64,000 nucleotides of DNA from Mesorhizobium sp. L-2-11 (lineage in GTDB: Bacteria; Pseudomonadota; Alphaproteobacteria; Rhizobiales; Rhizobiaceae): contig NZ_AP023257.1 of NCBI RefSeq assembly GCF_016756595.1, positions 6,402,001 to 6,466,000 on the forward strand, written 5' to 3'. Below, one piece after another: positions 31,196-40,368 of this stretch (its first letter is position 1; each line of letters opens with the position of its first letter). The position numbers and the translations under genes were made by a program. The notes below the pieces were generated by a model, which worked only from the letters and a program-made list of their open reading frames with translations, was not told where the DNA came from and did not search any database.

Positions 31196-31551
31196 GGTCG
31201 GTATTCCGCCCAGGTTTTCGGCGTCTCGCTCACCCGCACGGCGGAGGTTTCGGGTAGCCGCATCTTGCACCAGTGGTAGAAGTGCCTGGCCAGACATTCC
31301 GCTGTGGCATGGTCATGCCCCAGCACGTCGTTAAGATGCCGATGGTCGAACGTCCCATCGATGTAGTGCTTGAACGCCGCCAGATCTTGGTAGTCGCGCA
31401 CAAAGCCGTGTTCGTCCAGTTCGCCACCTGAAAGCTCCACGACGACGACGTAGTTGTGGCCGTGCAGGCGTGCGCACTGATGATCGGATGGCAAGGAGGT
31501 GAGCTGATGCGAGGCCGAGAAGTGGAACTCTTTGGTAATGCGGAACATCAC
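31192..31551 (-). CDS. queD: 6-carboxytetrahydropterin synthase QueD
   Basis: 119 aa PTPS fold. [23 protein letters not shown] and FDHRHLND supply the three zinc His residues and the catalytic Cys (HQCARLHGH). [13 protein letters not shown] is the C-terminal substrate-binding Glu region. It forms 6-carboxytetrahydropterin from dihydroneopterin triphosphate. It overlaps queC by four bases. A decayed copy of part of this gene lies at 43158-43300. Confidence 0.92.
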   Translation of the reverse strand: MMFRITKEFHFSASHQLTSLPSDHQCARLHGHNYVVVVELSGGELDEHGFVRDYQDLAAFKHYIDGTFDHRHLNDVLGHDHATAECLARHFYHWCKMRLPETSAVRVSETPKTWAEYRP

Positions 31552-32246
31552 GCGCTCGTTGTCTGGATAGCGTGGAGCCAGAAGTCTGCATCCTCATAAT
31601 CTGTCGGGTCGGTGATGCCGGCCAGATCGAATGCTTCGCGCCGTTCGACGCATGTCCCGCAGCGACCGCAATGACGTGCACCGCCCTTGTAGCAGGACCA
31701 CGTCGCCTCGAACGGTGTGGCGTACTTTGCCCCCTCGCTGACGATGTCGGCCTTCGACATATTCACATACGGAGCGTACAGGCGGATATCGGCGTAGCCT
31801 GCGAGGGCATGGTTCTGCATCGTCTGAAAGGCGTCGATAAAAGCGGGCCGGCAATCTGGATAGATGAAATGATCTCCGCCGTGGACGGCAGTGGCCACCG
31901 CATCGGCCTGCTGCGCGGCGGCAACCCCGAAGGCGATGGCCAGCATGATGGCGTTCCTATTCGGCACCACCGTGATCCTCATGGAGTCTTCGGCATAGTG
32001 CCCGTCGGGCACGTCCACGTTATCAGTCAGCGCCGAGCCGCTCAGGTTCCGGCCGACATCGCGGATATCGACGATCTGGTGCGGAACACCCAGCCGCTTG
32101 GCGCACATAGCGGCAAAGCCGAGTTCCTTTTTGTGCCTCTGGCCGTAATCGAACGAAAGCAGGCCAATGAGTTTCTGCTCGGTCGCCACCTTGTGAGCGA
32201 GCGAAACAGAGTCCAATCCGCCGGAGCAGATGACGAGGGCATTCAT
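31548..32246 (-). CDS. queC: 7-cyano-7-deazaguanine synthase QueC
   Basis: 232 aa from ATG 32246. The PP-loop VICSGGLDSVSLAHKVA binds ATP. The C-terminal zinc site is CYKGGARHCGRCGTCVERREAF. It makes preQ0 from carboxydeazaguanine, ammonia and ATP. First gene of the que operon. Related genes were called exsB in Sinorhizobium. Confidence 0.93.
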   Translation of the reverse strand: MNALVICSGGLDSVSLAHKVATEQKLIGLLSFDYGQRHKKELGFAAMCAKRLGVPHQIVDIRDVGRNLSGSALTDNVDVPDGHYAEDSMRITVVPNRNAIMLAIAFGVAAAQQADAVATAVHGGDHFIYPDCRPAFIDAFQTMQNHALAGYADIRLYAPYVNMSKADIVSEGAKYATPFEATWSCYKGGARHCGRCGTCVERREAFDLAGITDPTDYEDADFWLHAIQTTSA

Positions 32247-32589
32247 GGTTTGAATCCTTGTTTTGACCGGGTAAGGCTGCGACCGGAGATTTCTCTGCGT
32301 TCCCACTACTCCACGGAGCCGGTTTTGTGAATGGGGTGCACGCGATTGAGCCCACGTACCTTGTTGTCAGCGTCCCCAGGATGACTTTGCACGCGACTTG
32401 TCGCGTATCTTCGACCGCTGGGGTGCTGACGCCGGCACTGCGTATATAGGCGTATAGACGATGCAGAAATCACTGCCGTGGCCCAGCAGCATTCCCGACA
32501 CACCTTCGGCTTGTCCGGTTTGCCCCAGAACATGACGTCCCGAGTTTCGGCGACAACGCAAGGGTCGACCGGCAGTCCAGTCAAAGGCT
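32247..32589. other. Upstream region of queC, no gene
   Basis: 343 bases between queC and the fic remnant. It must hold the que promoter. I could not fold a convincing preQ1 aptamer by eye. Minus-strand frames (for example one reading CVVAETRDVMFWGKPDK) are unrecognised. Confidence 0.3.
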
Positions 32590-33320
32590 TCTGCCTCGTG
32601 CTTTGCCGTTTTCTGGTCTGCGCATAGATCGCCTCGAGCCGCCGCGCCTCGTCATTGGTCAGAGCTGGGAATTCCTTTCCGAGGGCGCGGCTCGATAGGG
32701 GCCACCATTCTGGTTAAGAAAACGGAAGAGCAGATCGATCAGCCGCTCGGGCATGTCGATAAAGGCATTCACCTATTGCCGGAATTGATCGTAGCGCTGC
32801 AGAAAAGCTGTTTCGCCAGGAAGGTACCGTTCGATCGTCCGCCGAGCGCAGGCATAAAGAAATTCGGCGTGCGGGGTTGCATCGAAGTATCGGTAGAAAT
32901 CCCCGGTGTCATTCAGCACCCGGACGTTGAATTGCGGCGTCGGTTCCCATTCGACCAATGGCAGAAGGCGCTTCGAATTGCTCTCCAGCACGCGCCTGTA
33001 TTCGTCGATCTGGTCCAGGATCGCGGCCGAGACGGGAAACACCACTCCCGGCGATTGAAGCGGTGCATGGCAAGGACGTGGTGGATCAGGTAGCGGTGAA
33101 TGCGGCCGTTTCCGTCCTCGAACGGGTGGATGTAGACAAAGCCGAAGGCGAAGATTGCGGCGGCGACGTCTGCATATAGGTTTTGCGCTGGGCCTTGATC
33201 GAACGCAATTCCAGAAACAACTTTCTGAAGGCGTCGCAAGGCAAGACATTGTCGGCGCTGATCGTCGCCCAACTGATCCGAGCATCGGTTCCTGCTTGGG
33301 TCCAGCGCCCTAGGCGACGC
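32590..33320 (-). pseudogene. Fic-domain protein, frameshifted
   Basis: The pieces read FVYIHPFEDGNGRIHRYLIHHVLA, an intact Fic motif HPFx(D/E)GNGR. They continue GVVFPVSAAILDQIDEYRRVLE, FYRYFDATPHAEFLYACARRTIE and, after a TAG, VNAFIDMPERLIDLLFRFLNQNGG. Fic proteins transfer AMP or other groups to target proteins. At least two frameshifts and one stop break the gene, and its N-terminus is missing. A second decayed copy of the Fic-motif region occurs at 41148-41290. Confidence 0.75.
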
Positions 33321-33408
33321 CATGGTCGGCGAGCGCTCTGGCTGACCTTAATCCATTACCCAAGAATCACAGGGTTCCATTGCGCTGATCGAGACGGCCT
33401 TCTAGCCC

Positions 33409-33457
33409 TATCCATGCCATGGATGCATTCCATCCAAACAACCAAGTTTACGGACCT
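33409..33457 (+). promoter_or_regulatory. nod box upstream of noeKJ
   Basis: A 49-bp match to the NodD-binding nod box consensus. TATCCATGCCATGGATG fits YATCCAY-NN-YRYRGATG exactly. It is followed by CATTCC, ATCCAAACAACC (one mismatch to ATCNAAACAATC) and AAGTTTACGGACCT (four mismatches to RATTTTACCAATCY). The orientation is toward noeK, whose start is 279 bases downstream. It implies flavonoid/NodD control of noeK-noeJ. Confidence 0.8.
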
Positions 33458-33735
33458 GTCATGATGCTGCATAGGCAGGCACCGATCGATCACCCCACTG
33501 CCTTGATCATTAGATGAGCGCGCCAAAAGATTCCAATAGATGGAGAACTGTGGATGCCCCTGTGCCAGTGGATGCCCTGCTGTTCGGCGGAACTCTGAGA
33601 GGTCCTTACGCCACACCGTGTTGTAGAGACTGCATACCTGAACAGCAGGTGGCTGAGAACGATGGCGCTTGCAATAGAAAGTACTAGCCATTGCAACATT
33701 ACCCCACCCTGCCTGTCCACTAGCAAAGCGAAATC

Positions 33736-35169
33736 ATGAAATTCGGGTCAAGCGGCGTTCGAGGTTTGGCTTCGGAATTGGTCGGAAAGGCCAGCGGACT
33801 TTATACCGAAGCTTTCGCTTGGCGTTTGATTTCCAGCCGGGTTCAGCCGAATAGTTCGGTCTTCATAGGCCGTGACCTACGTGACAGCAGTCAGGCGATA
33901 GCCAACAATTGCATGGCGGCGTTGGCCGCAAATGGTTTCCAGCCGATCGATTGCGGCACGATACCTACGCCTGCCCTGGCACTATTTGCATGCAAACACG
34001 GCGCGGCGGCTCTTATGGTGACCGGGTCACACATTCCAGCCGATCGCAATGGCATCAAATTCTATGGCCCGAATGGTGAAATCAGCAAGGCGGATGAGGC
34101 CGCGATTACGCGCTTTGTAGCCGAAAGATCAATTGCGTATTGCTTACCAACGGCTTGTCTGGGAACGACGTGGCCTATGCACCGTGAAGAAGCGATCGCC
34201 TCTTATCGAGAGCGCGCCCATGACATGCTGGAGCCGGGCTCACTTTCCGGCATGAGACTTGGTGTCTATCAGCACAGTTCGGTCGCGGCGGAACTGTTGG
34301 TACAGGTTCTTCGATCGCTCGGTGCCAGCGTGGTCGCCGTCGGGAAAACCGGGACCTTTGTACCTGTCGATACCGAAGCCGTGGACGCAGCAACAATCGC
34401 AAAATTGAAGAACTGGGTCCGCGAATTCGGTCTCGATGCCATCGTGTCGACCGATGCGGACGCTGATCGGCCACTCATCGCTGATGAAAATGGCGATCTT
34501 CTTCGCGGCGACCTGGTTGGGCTTGCAACGGCTCTTTTCCTGAAGGCAGACACGATCGTGACGCCAGTGACCTCCAATTCGGGAATTTCGAAGGCCTTGG
34601 GTTTCGCGGTCCAGAGGACGAAAGTCGGGTCTCCATTTGTCATTGAAGCAATGGAAGCATTACACGGCGCCGGCGGCGTCATCGTCGGCTTTGAGGCCAA
34701 TGGTGGTGTTCTGCTGGGCTCGGATTGTGTCGTGAATGGGAAGACATTGACTGCACTGCCGACGCGGGACTCATTCCTCCCGATTTTGGCCGTGCTCAGT
34801 ACCATGGCGTCGACAAAAAAGAAGCTGTCGCGACTGCGCGGGCTTTGGAATCTTCCTGTGTGCGCCAGTGACCGGCTTCAGAACTTCCCCGCGGAAAGTT
34901 CGCGCAGATTGATGGATCATCTCGCAAGCCGGAACGCACTGCAGCACTTTCTTGCCTCGTTCGGGACCGTCGCCGAAATTGACGAAACCGATGGCCTCAG
35001 GGCGCGGATGCTTTCAGGTGAGATCATACATCTGCGGCCTTCCGGCAATGCCCCGGAACTGCGCTGCTACTCGGAAGCTTCGACCGAGAGCAGGGCCATG
35101 GCGATCGTCGCCTCGACGCTGCAAGGGGCACATGCGTTCGCGCTTACAGACGAGATAGAGGACCTTTGA
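33736..35169 (+). CDS. noeK: Phosphomannomutase NoeK
   Basis: 477 aa. It has the alpha-D-phosphohexomutase layout: active-site Ser loop VTGSHIPADRNGIKF, metal loop STDADADRPL, sugar-binding loop GFEANGGVLL and phosphate-binding loop RPSGNAPELRC. It interconverts mannose 6-phosphate and mannose 1-phosphate for GDP-mannose, the precursor of GDP-fucose used to decorate Nod factors in fucosylating rhizobia. The stop overlaps the noeJ start (TGATG). The nod box upstream and linkage to noeJ make noeK more likely than a housekeeping manB. Confidence 0.85.
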   Translation: MKFGSSGVRGLASELVGKASGLYTEAFAWRLISSRVQPNSSVFIGRDLRDSSQAIANNCMAALAANGFQPIDCGTIPTPALALFACKHGAAALMVTGSHIPADRNGIKFYGPNGEISKADEAAITRFVAERSIAYCLPTACLGTTWPMHREEAIASYRERAHDMLEPGSLSGMRLGVYQHSSVAAELLVQVLRSLGASVVAVGKTGTFVPVDTEAVDAATIAKLKNWVREFGLDAIVSTDADADRPLIADENGDLLRGDLVGLATALFLKADTIVTPVTSNSGISKALGFAVQRTKVGSPFVIEAMEALHGAGGVIVGFEANGGVLLGSDCVVNGKTLTALPTRDSFLPILAVLSTMASTKKKLSRLRGLWNLPVCASDRLQNFPAESSRRLMDHLASRNALQHFLASFGTVAEIDETDGLRARMLSGEIIHLRPSGNAPELRCYSEASTESRAMAIVASTLQGAHAFALTDEIEDL

Positions 35170-36584
35170 TGAAAGTGGTTCCGGTCATCATCAGCGGTGG
35201 AGCTGGTTCGCGGCTCTGGCCCGCCTCAAGGCAATCGCACCCCAAACCTTTTCTCAAGGTGGCGGATGGACTTTCGCTCATCCAGCACACCGTGTTGCGC
35301 GCCGCTTCGATGCAGCATGTCGTGGAGCTTGTTACCGTGACGTCCACGGGGCACCTCTTCCTTACGAAAGACGTTTTCGACGAGCTGGATTCCGTTGTTT
35401 TGCCACGCACCTTTCTGCTTGAGCCTGAGGGTCGGGATACCGCCGCCGCCGTCGCTGCGGCAACCGTCCATGCCAAGGCAACACAGGGTCCCGATGCTGT
35501 TCTGTGTGTTTTTCCCGCCGACCATATGATTGGTGATCTGCCCGCATTTCAAACCGCCATGAACCGGGCAATCGAACAGGCGCTGCAGGGGCGTATCGCA
35601 ACCTTGGGGATAACCCCGGATAGGCCAGACACCGCATTCGGCTACATCGAGGCCGACGGTGAGAAAGTTGTCCGGTTCGTCGAGAAACCGAACGCCGAGA
35701 CTGCCAAATCTTATGTCGCGTCCAAACGTTTCTTCTGGAACGCCGGCATCTTCTGCTTCAAGGCGCAGGTCATGCTCGACGAAATGGCTGCGCATTGCCC
35801 GCAGGTGATCGATGCCGTTCTCGATAGCTATGATAATGCTCGCGTCAGCCACGGCGAACATGTTGCCAGCGTCGAACTCTCATCTGAGCACTTCGCCATG
35901 GCGCCGCGTATTTCACTCGACCATGCGGTGATGGAAAAAACCCACAATCTCGCTGTCGTTCCCTGCGAAATGGGGTGGAACGACATTGGATCTTGGAACG
36001 CAATGGCCGAACTGGTCGCCGCTGACGGGAGCGGCAACAGGATTCGCGGCGATGTCCATGTGGTCGACACCGTGGGCAGTTACATAAGCTCGGACAAACG
36101 CGTCATCGGCACCGTCGGCATCAGCGACCTGGTGATCGTGGATTCCCCCGATGCATTGCTGGTTGCATCCCGCGATCGCGTCCAGGACGTCAAGAAACTC
36201 TTCGAGGGACTCAAGGCTGCGGGACATGAAGCGCACTTGCTTCACAGTACCGTGCACCGGCCCTGGGGCACCTACACGGTTCTGGAGGAAAGCGAGCGCT
36301 TCAAGATCAAGCGCATCGAGGTGAAGCCGGGCGGACGCTTGAGCCTGCAGATGCACCATCACCGCTCCGAGCACTGGGTCGTGGTCAGCGGCACTGCGAA
36401 AATAGTCAACGGCGACCAGGAGCTACTCCTGACCACTAATCAATCCACCTATATCCCTTGCGGCCACAAACACCGGCTCGAAAACCCCGGCAATATCGGA
36501 CTGGTGATGATCGAGGTCCAAAGCGGCGAGTATCTCGGCGAAGATGACATCGTGCGGCTTGAGGACGTATACGGTCGAACGTGA
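35169..36584 (+). CDS. noeJ: Mannose-1-phosphate guanylyltransferase / mannose-6-phosphate isomerase NoeJ
   Basis: 471 aa. The nucleotidyltransferase domain has IISGGAGSRLWPASRQSHPKPF (signature GGxGxRLWPxSR..PKPF), VCVFPADHMI, GYIEADGEKVVRFVEKP and EMGWNDIGSWNAM. The C-terminal cupin domain (RPWGTYTVLEE, GGRLSLQMHHHRSEHWVVVSG, IPCGHKHRLENPG) carries the isomerase activity. It makes GDP-mannose from mannose 1-phosphate and GTP. It is coupled to noeK by overlapping stop and start and should be under the same nod box. Confidence 0.9.
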   Translation: MKVVPVIISGGAGSRLWPASRQSHPKPFLKVADGLSLIQHTVLRAASMQHVVELVTVTSTGHLFLTKDVFDELDSVVLPRTFLLEPEGRDTAAAVAAATVHAKATQGPDAVLCVFPADHMIGDLPAFQTAMNRAIEQALQGRIATLGITPDRPDTAFGYIEADGEKVVRFVEKPNAETAKSYVASKRFFWNAGIFCFKAQVMLDEMAAHCPQVIDAVLDSYDNARVSHGEHVASVELSSEHFAMAPRISLDHAVMEKTHNLAVVPCEMGWNDIGSWNAMAELVAADGSGNRIRGDVHVVDTVGSYISSDKRVIGTVGISDLVIVDSPDALLVASRDRVQDVKKLFEGLKAAGHEAHLLHSTVHRPWGTYTVLEESERFKIKRIEVKPGGRLSLQMHHHRSEHWVVVSGTAKIVNGDQELLLTTNQSTYIPCGHKHRLENPGNIGLVMIEVQSGEYLGEDDIVRLEDVYGRT

Positions 36585-37074
36585 CAGTCCAACGTCACAT
36601 GCCCTACGGTGGCTGGCAGACCGAACCTGCGTCGGCATGTGGGCTGTCAGGCGACCGGCGGCTAGGCAAGGCGAGGCAAACCAGAACAGGTTTTATGAGT
36701 ATGGCTAGTGAGCGATGTCGAAACGACAGGCTGGCCGAATTGTTGAGACGGCAGTTTTCCGGCGAGATTGTCAGACGACACTTGCGCATCCGATGTAACG
36801 GCATGCGCTGCTACAGCCGCTCGAGTAGCGGAAGGTGATCGGCAATATCAGTCGATCAGATGCGCGATAAGGTTCGTTGCCATGTACGGCAGGCGCGACA
36901 TGAGCGGCCTGGCACTCTGACGGGGGTAGGCCAGCATGCGCCGGGCCTGACTGGCGGGGGCTCGCAAGAGAAACGCGGCACCGGCTGACGAAGATAATAC
37001 GCTCCTGCGCGCCGGTGACGGACCGGGGCCATTAGGCGTAGGCGCATCGCTATCGCCATGCCACGTGGACAATC
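36585..37074. other. No gene recognised downstream of noeJ
   Basis: 490 bases. The stop of noeJ is followed by GTGAC...GTCAC, a weak hairpin at about 36579-36596 that may end transcription. Open frames on both strands (for example the minus frame 36856-37059) are Arg/Pro-rich and look non-coding. Confidence 0.35.
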
Positions 37075-37248
37075 CTATTCGGGCTGGGCAGATGGACGGT
37101 AATTCCAGCTTTCGACGGCGTTGACTTCGTCGATGCAGACCGGCCCCGATGCACCGCAGTCCTCGCATTTCATCACAACGCGCGCCTCGTCCGTTTCATA
37201 TGGCCTAACCTCGCAGCTTGTGCAGAACGGGCAAGGGATCGCTTTCAT
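37075..37248 (-). CDS. Lar-like zinc-ribbon protein
   Basis: 57 aa from ATG 37248 (GGAAGA upstream). KAIPCPFCTSCEVRPYE and VVMKCEDCGASGP give a CX2C...CX2C zinc ribbon. NAVESWNYRPS is the usual C-terminus of Lar (restriction alleviation) family proteins. Phage Lar proteins modulate type I restriction, but many small relatives of unknown role exist in rhizobia. The frame is open further upstream, but the ATG at 37248 starts the conserved part. Confidence 0.6.
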   Translation of the reverse strand: MKAIPCPFCTSCEVRPYETDEARVVMKCEDCGASGPVCIDEVNAVESWNYRPSAQPE

Positions 37249-37607
37249 CGTGACGAATCTTCCTGATGGCCTCGGGTGGTTCCGCCGAAATCTTTCGCCT
37301 AAGCGCTCGACTTCGCAAGCGCTGATCGTTGTGCCGTAGTTCGGCGCCACCATCGGGTAGGGATATTTTGTCCACATGCCCTCGTACCATCAACGCGGCT
37401 AGCCGGTTCTCTCTATCCACAGATCTGGCCTCTCGTGCGGGCCAAGGTTACATCCGTGTCGCCCAGCATGAGGCCGATCTCCCGCAGAGCGAATCGATTC
37501 CGTAGAAATAAGAATTCTGCCACCGCCCCGCCGCCGTAAGGGTATTGATATACCCTTGGGATTTTGATCCGACCTGGCAGGCGGCGGGTAATCTTCAGAG
37601 GCCGACG

Positions 37608-37868
37608 TCAGGCAGCGTTCGGGATACCCGAGATTTCATCGAAGATACTCTCAGCCAAGCCAAGCGCCCGAGCGATCCGATCGCGATAGCCCTTGTCGAA
37701 ACAATGGCCAGATTCGATCAGCCCGACCTCCTCGACTGTCAGACCGCTGGTCACGGCAATGTCCTCGGTCGAATAGCCAAGATGTTCCCGATATGCCTGA
37801 ATTACGGGTTTTCCGTTTGAGATTGCGGTAAGCACTGCCTCGGGCAGCGCGAAAGGCGTTGCGGTCAT
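37608..37868 (-). CDS. XRE-type helix-turn-helix protein
   Basis: 86 aa from ATG 37868. AYREHLGYSTEDIAVTSGLTVEEVGLIESGH is a helix-turn-helix of the Cro/C1 type, followed by YRDRIARALGLAESIFDEI. Small antitoxin-like regulators of this sort often control an adjacent toxin, but none is recognisable next to it. The upstream extension of the frame is not conserved-looking. Confidence 0.55.
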   Translation of the reverse strand: MTATPFALPEAVLTAISNGKPVIQAYREHLGYSTEDIAVTSGLTVEEVGLIESGHCFDKGYRDRIARALGLAESIFDEISGIPNAA

Positions 37869-38114
37869 TTTGCCTCCAAATGCAGAGAACGGCCATTCGA
37901 TGACTCGAAACAAGCGGCGGCCGATGTTGAAATGGGATGCCGAAACGGCCCGAGCCGGCGGCATCCAAAAATGCGATCACTCTCGAACGTGTGAGAGGCG
38001 CTACGTTAATATGGCGGCCGCCGCCGTTTAGATCAAGAACCTTGGCTCGCTTTACGAGGATTGCTCCAGTGGCCACAATTCGACGACACAGTGCGCAGCG
38101 CCGTCATCACGCTC

Positions 38115-38260
38115 ACATCGATGATTGCGCGGCCGCTTTAACGCGCCGTCGGCTTGCGGCGCGATTGAGGAGCCGCGATCTGGCGGTCGGGCACTAGGCG
38201 CACCAGCTCGCGGACCAGCGTCAAAGTATCTGCGGGGACTGTCTAGCGATGCTTGCCGGC
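38115..38260 (-). pseudogene. Possible serine recombinase C-terminal scrap
   Basis: The minus frame reads TLVRELVRLVPDRQIAA and then shifts. This phrase is typical of the zinc-ribbon-to-C-terminus linker of rhizobial serine recombinases (compare the block around LAPHYPDAVIAGVLNRQG in the recombinase at 6640-8865). A stop follows within 15 codons. Weak evidence. Confidence 0.3.
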
Positions 38261-38378
38261 GGCGTTCATCTTGAGCTTTAATACCGTGTGGTCCCCTCCC
38301 GCCCATGCAGGAGGCCGGGTGCCCATCGGACAAGACGCTGAGGGACCAACATCTCTCTGTTTCAGCCCGACTGTTGGC

Positions 38379-38394
38379 TGTCAGATCCGCGACA
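38379..38394 (+). promoter_or_regulatory. NifA upstream activator sequence (TGT-N10-ACA)
   Basis: TGT CAGATCCGCG ACA matches the NifA-binding consensus exactly. It lies about 100 bases before the sigma-54-type element at 38479-38495, the usual spacing. By itself the pattern is short; together with the promoter it is meaningful. Confidence 0.6.
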
Positions 38395-38478
38395 CCGGAG
38401 TAGGGCTGCGCTTTGCTGCGAATTCCTTCAACCTATTGAATGATGACCAGAAAATCCCCGGAGGTTCCTTCTGCTCAG

Positions 38479-38495
38479 TTGGCACGACTTTTGAT
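38479..38495 (+). promoter_or_regulatory. Sigma-54-type promoter for the peroxidase
   Basis: TTGGCACG-ACTT-TTGAT fits the RpoN consensus YTGGCACG-N4-TTGCW with a perfect -24 box. The -12 box has one change (GA instead of GC). The pair with the NifA site upstream suggests expression in microaerobic, nitrogen-fixing bacteroids. Confidence 0.6.
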
Positions 38496-38573
38496 GCTTC
38501 TCGAGAGGCGACAGGAGATACCGACTGGCGTTCATCGTGGGTGATATCGCGCAATGCAACGAAGGAAGACAAT

Positions 38574-38693
38574 ATGTCAGGTCCGCGTCAGAATCGATTT
38601 TATTCAAAGAGGATTGCCGCCTTTAGCGCAAGGCGTTCACGAACCGCATATCAACAATGGCTTCCGTGCAAAACGCAGGGAGATCACTTGTGA
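38574..38693 (+). CDS. Small peptide overlapping the peroxidase start
   Basis: 39 aa, ATG 38574 behind GAAGGAAGA, a very good ribosome binding site. The basic peptide begins MSGPRQNRFYSKRI and ends GDHL. Its TGA overlaps the GTG of the peroxidase (TTGTGA), so translation of the two is probably coupled. No family is recognised. It may be a coupling leader or a small protein in its own right. Confidence 0.5.
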   Translation: MSGPRQNRFYSKRIAAFSARRSRTAYQQWLPCKTQGDHL

Positions 38694-39742
38694 AAATCCT
38701 ATTCACTACGGTGGCTGTCGCGTTGCCGGCCATCGCTTTTGCTGCGCAAACGATCCCCGTATACCTCAGAGAAACAGCACGGGCCACCTTCAAGCCTCTA
38801 CCATCCATCACGCCGACAGTCGCCAACAACCCGATCACACCGGAGAAGATAGCCCTAGGCAAGGCAATGTTCTTCGATCCACGCGTCTCGGCGTCAGGCG
38901 TCTTGTCGTGCAATTCGTGCCACAACTTGGCCACCGGGGGCGACGACAATCAAGAAAGCTCGATCGGCCATGGTTGGCAGAAGGGACCGCGCAACGCGCC
39001 GACGGTACTGAACGCTGTCTTCAACATAGCGCAGTTCTGGGATGGTCGTGCTGAAGACCTGAAGGTTCAGGCCAAGGCACCGATCCAAGCCGTTGTCGAA
39101 ATGGCCAACACACCAGGTCAACTCATCGCCACGCTCAAGTCGATGCCGCAATATGTCGAGTGGTTCAATTCAGCTTTCCCGGGCGAAGCCGATCGCGTCA
39201 CCTTCGAAAACGTCGCCAAGGCAATCGAAGCCTTTGAGGCGACACTGGTCACACCGGCGCCCTTCGATGCCTTCCTCAACGGCGATGACGCCGCTATGAC
39301 TTCCGAACAGAAACAGGGCCTGACGCTTTTCATGGACAAAGGCTGCTCGTCCTGCCACGGCGGTATCAACGTGGGTGGGGAGGGCTATTCCCCATTCGGC
39401 CTCGTTGAAAAGCCCAACCCCGATGTCCTGCCGGAAAACGACAAAGGCCGATTTGCCGTGACCCATGAAGCCGACGATTCCTATGTTTTCCGCGTGGCGC
39501 CGTTGCGCAACGTAGCACTCACCGCGCCATACTTTCATTCGGGCAAGGTTTGGGATCTGAAACAGGCCGTCGCCATTATGGGGACCACCCAGCTCGGCCA
39601 AGAATTGACGGAAAAAGAAGTCGACCTGCTCGTTGCCTTCCTTAATTCGCTGACCGGAAAAGTACCGGAGGTCGCCTATCCCGTCTTACCCGCCGAAACG
39701 CCGACAACGCCTCGACCTGTATTGCATATCCTCCCGCAATGA
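38690..39742 (+). CDS. Di-haem cytochrome c peroxidase
   Basis: 350 aa from GTG 38690 (AGGGAG upstream). An ATG at 38657 would add 11 residues and weaken the signal peptide. KILFTTVAVALPAIAFA is a Sec signal peptide, so the enzyme is periplasmic. Two haem c motifs are present: LSCNSCHNLATGG (CNSCH at 74-78) and KGCSSCHGGINVGGEG (CSSCH near residue 220). FFDPRVSASG, GQKGPRNAPTVLNAVF-like and PYFHSGKVWDLKQAV are standard CcpA/MauG-family blocks. It reduces H2O2 with electrons from small cytochromes. A NifA site and sigma-54 promoter lie upstream, and a strong hairpin follows the stop. Confidence 0.88.
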   Translation: MKILFTTVAVALPAIAFAAQTIPVYLRETARATFKPLPSITPTVANNPITPEKIALGKAMFFDPRVSASGVLSCNSCHNLATGGDDNQESSIGHGWQKGPRNAPTVLNAVFNIAQFWDGRAEDLKVQAKAPIQAVVEMANTPGQLIATLKSMPQYVEWFNSAFPGEADRVTFENVAKAIEAFEATLVTPAPFDAFLNGDDAAMTSEQKQGLTLFMDKGCSSCHGGINVGGEGYSPFGLVEKPNPDVLPENDKGRFAVTHEADDSYVFRVAPLRNVALTAPYFHSGKVWDLKQAVAIMGTTQLGQELTEKEVDLLVAFLNSLTGKVPEVAYPVLPAETPTTPRPVLHILPQ

Positions 39743-39761
39743 TTGGCCGGAGCTGGCTAGC

Positions 39762-39793
39762 GAAGGTCGCAATCACGAATGATTGCGACCTTC
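39762..39793 (+). terminator. Strong hairpin after the peroxidase gene
   Basis: GAAGGTCGCAATCA and TGATTGCGACCTTC form a perfect 14-bp stem with a CGAA loop, 20 bases after the stop. No T-run follows, so it may protect the 3' end of the mRNA rather than terminate alone. Confidence 0.6.
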
Positions 39794-40368
39794 ACTGGGA
39801 CGAGACGATCATGACTTCCGGCGAGGCCTATCCAACTGGAAAGCTAGGGGGACTTTCATTTCCGAATTCAATTGAAACGCTAAATGAAAACCTGACCCGT
39901 CGACGCCCACTTGCGTCACGACAGCATGACCCGCCTTGCCGGCCACGTCGATCAGACGCTCCGACTAGCCGACTGTGTCGTGATGTGTCGTTACATGTAC
40001 CCCCTACCCCCGCTTTAGATCCGCTGACAAGCTCGCAACCACCTGATCGAGCCATCGCGGACAATATTCCGCGAGCCGCTGGCGTGCGCCCAGCAGAAAC
40101 CGGATGCCTTCAGATCCACCCCTTCAAAACGTGCTCGATGGCGTTGCGACGCGCGAGCCGCTGTTCCAGCTCTGCAAACGCATCGATATGAAAACAAAGC
40201 TGCGGCCAGCCAGCGACGTGGCCCGAGCATTTGTCAATGCACACCGCAAGTGCCGCTTGCTCTCGGGCTATCTCATCCATATAGCTCGGCGCAACAGAGG
40301 AAGCGCCAGTTGTTCATTTATCGTCAGCCGCGACCTCCTGTGCAATTCGTTCTAACAAGGAAGAAACT
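39794..40368. other. No gene recognised
   Basis: 575 bases before the syrB-like gene. A minus frame reading GIRFLLGARQRLAEYCPRWL at about 40105-40030 looks protein-like but is short and unassigned. It may be a gene scrap. Confidence 0.3.
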
